Below are positions 1 to 6,337 of a DNA stretch of 16,171 nucleotides, piece after piece (position 1 is the stretch's first letter; each line of letters opens with the position of its first letter). The translations under genes and the position numbers were made by a program. The notes under the pieces were generated by a model. The model made no database searches. It saw nothing but the letters and a program-made list of their open reading frames with translations, and was not told the origin of the DNA. Origin of the DNA: Deltaproteobacteria bacterium (GTDB lineage: Bacteria; Myxococcota_A; UBA796; UBA9615); NCBI GenBank assembly GCA_029261955.1, contig JAJDAI010000439.1, positions 1 through 16,171 of the forward strand, read 5' to 3'.

Positions 1-41
1 AAGGAGGAATCGGCGCATGGCGCGATCAAAGCTCCTTTCGC

Positions 42-662
42 CTACCGCGGCAACGGCCGTCCTGACTTGAAGAAGAGCTCACCCGCCAGAGTTCGCCCTC
101 CCCCGCGCCTCAGGAAGCTGTTCCAGGTGCGCCCGCTCACCGGATCCCGGACCACGTTCCGGTGCTTCAGGTTGAGCACGTCGCGCTTCACCCTGCCCGA
201 GACGTAGTGCAGGAAGGTCACGGTCCCATCCACCTCCACGGACTCCGCCAGACCGACGTGCGTGAAGCGATCGTCGCGGAGCTTGTTGCCGTTGCGGTCC
301 CAGGTGTTGTGGAAGAAGAGCAGGTCGCCGGGGCGGATGTCCTTGCCCTTGATGCGCCCGCGCCCGGCCAGGCTCTTGAAGAGGCTGTGGGTCCCCGACA
401 CGCCGCGCACGCCGGGGTCGAGCAGGTTGAAGTTGATGCTGTCGTAGCTCGCCTCGACGAAGCCGGAGCAGTCCGAGCGGTAGGGCCGGCCGTCGAGTCG
501 GATGTCCTCACGGCCCAGCATCAACAGGGCCCGGTCGAGCACGGTCTGCAGATCCGTCTTCGCCTGCCGCTTGCTCCGGGCCGTCGCGCAGCCGCAGAGG
601 CTCAGCGCGATCAGAAGGACTGCGAGGCGACGAAGTAGATCTGGAAGGGAACGTCGGGCCAT
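42..662 (-). CDS. NlpC/P60 family lipoprotein, putative cell-wall peptidase
   Basis: A 206-residue predicted peptidoglycan endopeptidase. The N-terminus has arginines, a hydrophobic stretch and a lipobox-like LCGC with the acceptor Cys at residue 25, so the mature protein is probably a membrane-anchored lipoprotein. The NlpC/P60 core is recognisable: DCSGF with the nucleophile Cys65, PGDLLFFHN at about 111-119, and THVGLAE with the general-base His135. His152 in LHYVSG is a good candidate for the third catalytic residue. Family members hydrolyse peptide cross-bridges in murein or act in effectors and amidases; the actual substrate is not visible here. The ATG at 662 lies inside the 3' end of the upstream outer-membrane gene (52-base overlap), and I see no clear Shine-Dalgarno sequence, so translational coupling is likely. 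The family call is firm. Lipidation is less sure because Cys at the -2 position is unusual. Confidence 0.85.
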   Translation of the reverse strand: MARRSLPDLLRRLAVLLIALSLCGCATARSKRQAKTDLQTVLDRALLMLGREDIRLDGRPYRSDCSGFVEASYDSINFNLLDPGVRGVSGTHSLFKSLAGRGRIKGKDIRPGDLLFFHNTWDRNGNKLRDDRFTHVGLAESVEVDGTVTFLHYVSGRVKRDVLNLKHRNVVRDPVSGRTWNSFLRRGGGRTLAGELFFKSGRPLPR

Positions 663-3331
663 GTCTCAGGGGGGCTGAAGAAGGGCAGGCGGCCGGGCGG
701 GGCGTTGGGGGACCAGGCGAACTCGATGCCGCCCATCGCGGGCAGCACGCCGCCCCAGTCCAGGTAGACGCGCAGAGCGTAGCCAATGCTTACACCGAGG
801 TCGGACGGCTCGGGAGGCGTTTCCAGGTCGCGAGCGACGACTCCGCCCTCCACGAACAGCACACCCTGCAAGGCCCGGTAGCGCATGAAGGGACCCGGCA
901 GGTCGAGGTCGCGAGCGAAGAAATGCCGCCACTCCACGCTGCCCATCGTGCGGAACTTGCCCAGCAGGTAGTTGGCCGCGTAGCCGCGCACGTTGCTGTT
1001 CCCGCCGAGCACGAACTGCCGGTGCTTCACGTTGCCGCCGATGACCCCGACCTTCCCGCGCACCGCGAGCACGTGCCAGGGGTGCAGCGAGAACAGCTTC
1101 GTCGCCTGCAGGTCGACTCCACCGAAGACCGAGGCCTCCGCTGAACGCAGGTGGTCGTCCTCCAGCGCGAAGTCGCGCCCCGCGAAGGCCGTCACCAGGA
1201 CCCGTCCGCCGCTGCGGGGCGAGAAGGCCGAGGCGCGCGTGTCGTAGACGTAGGTGACCTCGCCGTTGACCAGGATCGGCGCGTCCGTGGGGCGGAAGAG
1301 GCCGTTGAGCCACTGCACGTCGACGCTGACGTCGATGCGGTGCTGCCGGTAGCTGCCGATGCGGGGCGGGCCGAAGTAGTGGCGGTAGCTGGGTCCGCCG
1401 CCCACCCAGGCCTCCTCGTCGGTCCAGACCCGCAGGCGGACCTGGTGCTGGAGGTCGTGCGCGGGGCGCATGGCCAGGTACGCGTAGGCCTCGATGCCCG
1501 AGACCGAGTCGGCGGCCACGAGGAAGGCGGAGCCCGTCAGCTTCACCGCGCGCGGGAAGCGGTTGTCCTTCTTGAGGGAGATGCCGTCTGCGTCGGTCTC
1601 CAGGATGCGGCCGCGTGGGTCGACCTGGACCGAGGCGACGCGCTTGCGGGTGATGACCTCCCAGCTGGCGACCTCGTCCTGGCCGTCCCAGATGAGGGTC
1701 GCGCGGCCCTTGCGACCGACCGCGGGGTTGAGTCGGATCTCGACGACCTCGTCGCTCGCTTCGCCCTCGAGCACCTCGCGCCGGATGGTCACCCGCGTCC
1801 GCCACGAGCCGTCGTCCTGGCGCTCGCGTTCGACCTGCTGGACGGCGAGGTTCACGCGCGCCCAGCCGCCCATCCAGCGCTGCGCGAAGCCGACGGCGGG
1901 CTGGCCGGTGCGGTCTTGCAGCAGGGTGAAGAAGTCGGGGCCTTCACCGTTGGATCGCAGGTAGTCGCGGACAGCTGCATCCAGGCTCTGGGCGCCGACG
2001 CGGTCCTCGATCATCAGAAGCAGGGCGCGGCCGGTGCGCAGCGGGCGGTTGAAGCGGCGCACGTCGGCGCGGAGCGGGTCCACGACCCAGGGGTTGTCGA
2101 AGATCTGGTCGGCGAAGGGAAAGACCGGGGTCTGCAGGATCGCGTCGACCTCGGGCAGGAAGCTCAACCCGTCCAGCAGCTGCCGCAGGTTGACGTGGTT
2201 CTTCCAGCGCGTGCTCAGGTAGTCGGGGATGAGCCGCCAGGCGAGGCCGTGCGTGGTCAGGGGCTCGACCCGCGTCGGTTCGCGGCGGCGGGTCGCTGCT
2301 TCGATGGCCTCGGCCAGGACGGCGCGGGCGAGGTGCAGGTCGTGGTAGCGCCAGACCGGCAGCTCGGCCTCGAAGAAGCGGTCGGAGATGTAGAGCACCC
2401 CCTCGCCGCGCTCGACCAGCTTGCGGCGCAGCGGGGCCTCGACGATCACGAGGTCCTGGGGATCGAGGCCGGCGCCGCGTGCCGTCGCGCGCGCCCCTTC
2501 GACGGCCCGCCGCAGCCAGCGCTTCTGGATGCGGCGCAGGGGCTGGCCGAAGTAGGAGATGCTGCCGTCGTCGGCCGGGATGTTCTCGCGCCAGGTGAGC
2601 GGGCGGTCTCGCTGCACGCTGAGGCTGATCCAGCGGGACTCTGGGGAGCTCCACGAGGCCTGGATCCGTCCGGCGCCGATGGGCTCGATCTCCAGCTGAC
2701 CTTCCCGCCGGGCGTCCGGCACGAAGCGGTCGGCGTCGGGATCCGGGCTCAGCCCGCCGAGCATCAGGCGGTGGCCTTCGGGCATCGTCAGGTCGAGGGA
2801 GCGCTCGATCGAGGGCGGCGGCGCCTCGATGGCCCAGGTCCCGTCTTCCCTCAGGTCCACGGGCAGGGGAGCCAGGCCCCCGTTGACCGTCACGACCCCT
2901 CGGTAGCGCCCGAAGGTGCCGAACTTGCGCGGGATCTGCGTGTGGAAGGAGCCGCTGATCAGGGCTTCTCGACCGGGCTGGAGGGCCTCGCTGAGGGGGA
3001 TCCGGATCAGCGGCACACCCTCGCGCTCGATGGGCTCCGGCGTGACCACGAAGCTGCTGGATCCCAGGTCGACCACCACCTCGCCGAGCTCCTGGCCGCC
3101 CCCGTCGAAGCCGACCGGGTAGACGCGCTCGTGCAGGATGTCGCCCAGCTCGGGATCGTCCGCGTAGGCGTCGGGGTAGCGGAAGAGCAGCAGCTCGTGG
3201 ACCGACACCGACGACGGGTTGGGCAGGCGCCACGTCAGCGTTCCGTCGACGGTGCCGAGCTTCGGATCGAGCGAGGCATCGACGTCCAGCGACTCACCCG
3301 TGGGCGTCATGCCCATCAGCAAGAGCGACAC
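611..3331 (-). CDS. Outer-membrane protein: degenerate M1-peptidase-like domain fused to Omp85/D15 barrel
   Basis: About 906 residues. Residues from about 15 to 580 follow the layout of M1 aminopeptidases: a beta-rich N-terminal domain, a helical middle, and a late segment resembling the end of an M1 catalytic domain (RDYLRSNGEGPDFF, then FAQRWMGG), followed by a small beta domain ending in VDPRGRILETD. The zinc motif HExxH is absent; the expected helix reads YHDLHLARAVLAEAIEA at about 329-345. From about 590 the sequence becomes barrel-like, with GGNSNVRGY near 776-784, the hallmark of BamA/D15 (Omp85) proteins, and it ends in IYFVASQSF, a typical barrel C-terminal signal with terminal Phe. 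The start is uncertain. GTG at 3331 leaves only a short hydrophobic leader, ATG at 3316 leaves none, and GTG at 3418 would give a fuller signal peptide but overlap the divergent gene. Barrel call firm; M1 relationship is from fold-level pattern only. Confidence 0.75.
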   Translation of the reverse strand: MSLLLMGMTPTGESLDVDASLDPKLGTVDGTLTWRLPNPSSVSVHELLLFRYPDAYADDPELGDILHERVYPVGFDGGGQELGEVVVDLGSSSFVVTPEPIEREGVPLIRIPLSEALQPGREALISGSFHTQIPRKFGTFGRYRGVVTVNGGLAPLPVDLREDGTWAIEAPPPSIERSLDLTMPEGHRLMLGGLSPDPDADRFVPDARREGQLEIEPIGAGRIQASWSSPESRWISLSVQRDRPLTWRENIPADDGSISYFGQPLRRIQKRWLRRAVEGARATARGAGLDPQDLVIVEAPLRRKLVERGEGVLYISDRFFEAELPVWRYHDLHLARAVLAEAIEAATRRREPTRVEPLTTHGLAWRLIPDYLSTRWKNHVNLRQLLDGLSFLPEVDAILQTPVFPFADQIFDNPWVVDPLRADVRRFNRPLRTGRALLLMIEDRVGAQSLDAAVRDYLRSNGEGPDFFTLLQDRTGQPAVGFAQRWMGGWARVNLAVQQVERERQDDGSWRTRVTIRREVLEGEASDEVVEIRLNPAVGRKGRATLIWDGQDEVASWEVITRKRVASVQVDPRGRILETDADGISLKKDNRFPRAVKLTGSAFLVAADSVSGIEAYAYLAMRPAHDLQHQVRLRVWTDEEAWVGGGPSYRHYFGPPRIGSYRQHRIDVSVDVQWLNGLFRPTDAPILVNGEVTYVYDTRASAFSPRSGGRVLVTAFAGRDFALEDDHLRSAEASVFGGVDLQATKLFSLHPWHVLAVRGKVGVIGGNVKHRQFVLGGNSNVRGYAANYLLGKFRTMGSVEWRHFFARDLDLPGPFMRYRALQGVLFVEGGVVARDLETPPEPSDLGVSIGYALRVYLDWGGVLPAMGGIEFAWSPNAPPGRLPFFSPPETWPDVPFQIYFVASQSF

Positions 3332-3358
3332 CGCAACGAGGCTGGTACGTTGCGCCCG

Positions 3359-4234
3359 ATGGCCGAATCCGCCCGCCCGCGCGAGACCCCGCGCAAGCCC
3401 AGCAACCCCCGCCGCCACCGCAAGGAGCCGCCCAAGGCCCCTGCGGTTCAGGTCCACGCGCACCGGGGTGGGGCGAAGCTGCGGCCCGAGAACACGCAGG
3501 CCGCCTTCGGCAAGGCGGTCGAGCTCGGCGCCCACTTCATCGAGTTCGACGTGCGCACCTGCGCGACCGGCGAGCTCGTCGTCATCCACGACGCCACGCT
3601 CCAGCGGGTCGGGGGGCAGCCGGCGCGGGTCGATCAGCTCTCGCTGTCCGAGCTCCAGTCGATCGATGTGGGATCCCATTTCGACCCCGAGTATGGGTCC
3701 GAGCGCGTCCCGACGCTCATCGAGGTGTTGGAGACCTGGCGCAACCAGATCCGCTTCAACATCGAGATCAAGGAAGACACGCCCCGTGGCGACGGCACCG
3801 CCACCGCCGTCGGCCGCCTGATCTCCAGCATGGGCCTCTACAGCGACGTGATCATCAGCTCGTTCAGCCCGCTGAGCCTGCTGCGCGCCCGCGCCATGAC
3901 CGAGGCGCCGCTGGGGCTCTGCTACCCCATGGACGGCGGCCGCGGGATCAGCGGCCGGGTGCGCGATCGGCTCATGCGGCGCCCCTGGTCTGCCCCGCTG
4001 CTCTCCGTCTACGCGCTTCATCCCAAGGACGCGCTCGTGACCGCCGAGATGGTGCGCAAGGCCCACATGCGCGGGCTCGCGGTCAACGTCTGGACCGTCG
4101 ACGATCCCGAGCGCATCGCGGCGCTGGCTGGCATGAAGGTCACCGGCATCGTCTCCGACCGCCCCGACGTGGCCCTGCAGGTAACACAGGGCCTCGACCC
4201 CTTGCAGCGCAAGGCGCCGGGACTCCCAGCCTGA
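3359..4234 (+). CDS. Glycerophosphodiester phosphodiesterase (GDPD family)
   Basis: A 291-residue enzyme predicted to hydrolyse glycerophosphodiesters, the deacylation products of phospholipids, to sn-glycerol 3-phosphate and an alcohol. The GDPD signature is complete: HAHRGG with His35 and Arg36, RPENT with Glu44, the metal-binding pair Glu62 and Asp64 in FIEFDV, His77 in VVIHDATL, the later NIEIKED metal/phosphate segment, and the C-terminal VNVWTVDDPERI strand typical of the TIM barrel. There is no signal peptide. Instead there is a basic, proline-rich extension of about 30 residues before the first strand, so the enzyme is probably cytosolic. The ATG at 3359 is the most upstream plausible start; no strong ribosome-binding site is visible. 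The gene is divergent from the outer-membrane fusion gene with fewer than 50 bases between the chosen starts, and convergent with the B12-binding gene downstream. Confidence 0.92.
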   Translation: MAESARPRETPRKPSNPRRHRKEPPKAPAVQVHAHRGGAKLRPENTQAAFGKAVELGAHFIEFDVRTCATGELVVIHDATLQRVGGQPARVDQLSLSELQSIDVGSHFDPEYGSERVPTLIEVLETWRNQIRFNIEIKEDTPRGDGTATAVGRLISSMGLYSDVIISSFSPLSLLRARAMTEAPLGLCYPMDGGRGISGRVRDRLMRRPWSAPLLSVYALHPKDALVTAEMVRKAHMRGLAVNVWTVDDPERIAALAGMKVTGIVSDRPDVALQVTQGLDPLQRKAPGLPA

Positions 4235-4284
4235 CAGCTCGCGCCGCAGCCTGAGTGGGGTCCAGCGTGCCCGGTTGCGCGGAT

Positions 4285-4974
4285 CTACGAGGCCTTCAGC
4301 AGCTCCATCGCCCACTCCGAGGCCGCGGCGGCGTGCTCCTGGTACGCGTCGGCGCCGATCCGCCGCCAGAGCATCGGGTCCCCGTTGAAGGCACGACCGC
4401 CCACCAGGATCGTGGGGGCCGCCGTTCCGAGCCCGCTGCGCACGGCGCCGACCAGGTCGGCCACCTGTTCGACCTGGTTCGGCAAGGCCGCGGAGACGCC
4501 CAGCAGGCGGGCGCCGGTCCGCTTCAACATCGTGAGCAGATCGTCGTTCGGGGTGTCGCCGCCCAGGAACCGGCTGTCCCAGCCATCCATCTCCCAGAAG
4601 TCCGCGACCATGCTCGGCCCCAGCTGGTGCAGGTTCCCCTGAACCGAGGTGGAGATGGCCACTGGCCCGCTGGGGCTGCACGAGAAGACCAGCGGGTAGA
4701 GCTGGGACATGACCAGCTGCGTCACCGCCGTGCAGAGGTGCTCCTGCGCGACGTTGATGTCGCCGCGCTGCCAGAGCCGACCGACCTCCCACTGCACGGG
4801 CTGGAAGACCTGGAGGTAGAGCTGGCGGATGGAGCTGCCCTGCTCGGCGGCTTCCAGGATCAGCCGGCTCGCGCCGCGCCGATCCCCCGTGAGCACCGCA
4901 GCCAGGTAGCGCCGGGCCAGCTGGCCCAGGGCGTCGTCCTGATCCAGGAAGGTCGTGTCGATCTCGTCGGTCAT
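4285..4974 (-). CDS. Stand-alone cobalamin-binding protein with CarH-like light-sensor motif
   Basis: A 229-residue soluble protein. Residues about 15-95 form the four-helix B12-binding cap and about 103-225 the Rossmann-like cobalamin domain. The cap carries LWQRGDINVAQEH, which fits the Wx9EH motif (Trp68, Glu78, His79) that defines adenosylcobalamin photoreceptor domains of the CarH/LitR type. The lower cobalt ligand is predicted to be His116 in NLHQLG, where the usual first acidic residue of DxHxxG (Glu in CarH) is Asn. The downstream FLGGDTP, GVSAALP and ILVGGRA segments match the rest of the fold. Unlike CarH there is no MerR-type DNA-binding domain; only about 15 residues precede the cap. 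A strong GGAGGAG lies eight bases upstream of the ATG. It follows the FKBP gene by 79 bases on the same strand, so the two may be co-transcribed. Role inferred: light- or B12-responsive regulator acting through a partner protein. Confidence 0.85.
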   Translation of the reverse strand: MTDEIDTTFLDQDDALGQLARRYLAAVLTGDRRGASRLILEAAEQGSSIRQLYLQVFQPVQWEVGRLWQRGDINVAQEHLCTAVTQLVMSQLYPLVFSCSPSGPVAISTSVQGNLHQLGPSMVADFWEMDGWDSRFLGGDTPNDDLLTMLKRTGARLLGVSAALPNQVEQVADLVGAVRSGLGTAAPTILVGGRAFNGDPMLWRRIGADAYQEHAAAASEWAMELLKAS

Positions 4975-5053
4975 CGTCCGCTCCTCCGCCGTGCGCCGAT
5001 GTCCTGTCCCGGGGCCAGGATCGCCGAACTGCGCGACGGAAGGAAGCGGATGA

Positions 5054-5809
5054 TCAGCCGATGCTCAGCAGCTCCACGTCGAAGACGAGCATGCCGCCCG
5101 GGCGTCCGCCGCCAGGCTTGTGGCCGTAGGCGGCCTCGGCCGGGATCCAGAAGCGCTTCGTCTCCCCCTCGACCATGAGCTGAAGGCCCTCGGTCCAGCC
5201 GCTGATCACGCGGTTCAGGGGGAAGGTCGCGGGCTCGCCGCGGACCACGCTGCTGTCGAACATCTGGCCGTTGGTCGTCCAGCCGCTGTAGTGCACGGTG
5301 ACGCTGGCGGTGGGGCCGGGCTTCTCAGAGCCGCTGCCCGCCTTGATGGTGCGGTGGCCGAGGCCCGACGAGGTGACGGCGGCGTCCTTCGGGATGCCGG
5401 ACACGTCCTCGGGGACCTTCGGCGGGGCCGGGGGCTCGGTGAAGGAGAAGAGCTCGATGTCGAAGACCAGCAGGCCGCCGGGGCGTCCGCCGCCGGGGTT
5501 CTCGCCGTAGGCCAGATCCGCGGGGATCCAGAAGCGGGACTTCTCGCCGATCTCCATGAGCTGCAGCCCCTCGGTCCAGCCCGAGATCACCCGATTCAGC
5601 GGGAAGCTGATGGTCTCGCCGCGCTGCACGGAGCTGTCGAACAGCCGCCCGTCCGTCGTCCAGCCGCTGTAGTGCACCGTCACGGTGGCCGCAGCGGTCG
5701 GCTTCTGTCCGCCGCCCTCCTTGAGCACCTTCCAGGCGAGGCCAGACGCCGTCGTGCTGGCGTCGGAGGGGGGAGCGGAAACGTCGGCGGGTGCAGAGAG
5801 GTCAGTCAT
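5054..5809 (-). CDS. Tandem FKBP-type peptidyl-prolyl cis-trans isomerase (two domains)
   Basis: A 251-residue protein with two complete FKBP domains, about 22-124 and 143-251, joined by a short proline-rich linker (TEPPAPPKVPEDVSG). Each has the expected active-site aromatic pocket: in domain 1 Tyr47, Phe57-Asp58, Phe69, Val74-Ile75, Trp78 and Tyr101, with equivalent residues in domain 2. Over an 80-residue core I count 61 identities between the two domains, so they look like a fairly recent internal duplication. No signal peptide is visible, so it is probably cytoplasmic; the first 20 residues are Ala/Ser/Pro-rich. I chose ATG 5809 because the in-frame sequence further upstream is only a translation of the repeat cluster. 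FKBPs catalyse prolyl isomerisation and often act as folding helpers; the client is unknown. Confidence 0.93.
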   Translation of the reverse strand: MTDLSAPADVSAPPSDASTTASGLAWKVLKEGGGQKPTAAATVTVHYSGWTTDGRLFDSSVQRGETISFPLNRVISGWTEGLQLMEIGEKSRFWIPADLAYGENPGGGRPGGLLVFDIELFSFTEPPAPPKVPEDVSGIPKDAAVTSSGLGHRTIKAGSGSEKPGPTASVTVHYSGWTTNGQMFDSSVVRGEPATFPLNRVISGWTEGLQLMVEGETKRFWIPAEAAYGHKPGGGRPGGMLVFDVELLSIG

Positions 5810-5856
5810 GGCGCGGGAGCCTAGCAACCTCGGGCGGGGAGTTGCAGGGGGGCGAG

Positions 5857-6009
5857 TGTCCTGACCCCACCTGATGTCCTGACCCCACCTGATGTCCTGA
5901 CCCCAGCAGAAAGCCGAATCCCCACCGATCCGCCCTCTCAAGTGGGGTCAGGACATCAGATCCAGGTCCGATTCCCCGAAAACGCAGAATCCAGTGGGGT
6001 CAGGACATC
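5857..6009. repeat. Cluster of direct and inverted copies of TGTCCTGACCCCA
   Basis: The 13-mer TGTCCTGACCCCA occurs in tandem three times at 5857, 5875 and 5893 with a period of exactly 18 bases (unit TGTCCTGACCCCACCTGA; the third copy diverges after CCCCA). It occurs twice more inverted, as AGTGGGGTCAGGACATC at 5941-5957 and 5993-6009. Direct and inverted copies could pair into large stem-loops, for example 5891-5905 with 5943-5957. The core CAGGTGGGGTCAG is shared with the palindromic repeats at 8569 and 15789, so these belong to one dispersed family. It is not a CRISPR array because there are no spacers. Confidence 0.85.
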
Positions 6010-6178
6010 CGCGTTGCGGACCTGTGGAGCCCCAAAGTGGACACTGAAGTGACCACCCCTGATCGGTCACCTGCAGGCTCCCTCCACCACCCCACCAGAT
6101 CCGCCGACAAACCAACCATCAGCAGGACGATCGCCGCATTGCCCCACCCCCCACTTGTTGTTTGATCGTGACCCGCTT

Positions 6179-6199
6179 GTTTCCCGTTCAACGGGGAAC
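6179..6199. other. Hairpin upstream of the transglutaminase-like lipoprotein gene
   Basis: GTTTCCCGT at 6179-6187 and ACGGGGAAC at 6191-6199 pair over nine positions (one G-T wobble) around a three-base TCA loop. It lies about 140 bases before the plus-strand start codon. It could be an operator, a 5' leader structure, or the end of a minor transcript; no T-tract follows, so a classical terminator is unlikely. Confidence 0.35.
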
Positions 6200-6337
6200 A
6201 TCCTGCCGACGACAGCGAGGCGGGAAGCGAGCAGGCGAACACACAAATCGCCCTCCCCCGACCCCCTGGCCAGGCCTTGATTCGGCGCCTTCGTAGCTGG
6301 ACCAAAACCACCCCTCCTTCGGGAAGGCACGCCTGCC

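Larger units (their letters stand above)
5810..6337. other. Long intergenic region with repeat cluster and hairpins
   Basis: This 528-base stretch separates the minus-strand FKBP gene from the plus-strand lipoprotein gene, so promoters for both should lie here. I see no convincing coding sequence. The left half holds the short-repeat cluster described separately and a hairpin at 6001-6024 (CAGG and TCCGC paired with GCGGA and CCTG, with a small bulge). Positions 6049-6070 contain an inverted pair GTGACC/GGTCAC in a segment that resembles insertion-sequence ends. The right half holds another hairpin at 6179-6199. No clean sigma70 boxes stand out. The plus-strand gene has GGGAAGG at 6321-6327, ten bases before its ATG. 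Confidence 0.6.

Noticed and set aside
1..70. Tiny open frames at the left edge: plus strand from ATG 17 after AAGGAGG, or minus strand from ATG 18 (MRRFLL...) running off the edge
   Set aside because: The plus-strand frame has only 17 codons and overlaps the NlpC gene. The minus-strand one could be the start of the next gene, but six codons and a loosely spaced AAAGGAG are not enough to support it.
2300..2400. Active M1 zinc site in the outer-membrane fusion protein
   Set aside because: No HExxH occurs in the helical middle; the closest segment is YHDLHLARAVLAEAIEA, which lacks the metal-binding pair and glutamate spacing.
1151..3358. Long open frame on the plus strand ahead of the GDPD gene
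   Set aside because: It is antisense to the outer-membrane fusion gene, with Asp/Val/Gly-rich composition and no recognisable domain before residue 1 of the GDPD.
3419..4792. In-frame continuation of the barrel gene upstream on the minus strand
   Set aside because: It is antisense to the GDPD and low in plausible protein features; it runs through because GC-rich DNA lacks stop codons.
5857..5905. Possible CRISPR array
   Set aside because: The 18-base units are contiguous with no spacers, too short, and no cas genes are present.
5810..5941. N-terminal extension of the FKBP protein
   Set aside because: The extra residues are a translation of the 18-base tandem repeat (repeating GQDIRW), while ATG 5809 begins a normal protein.
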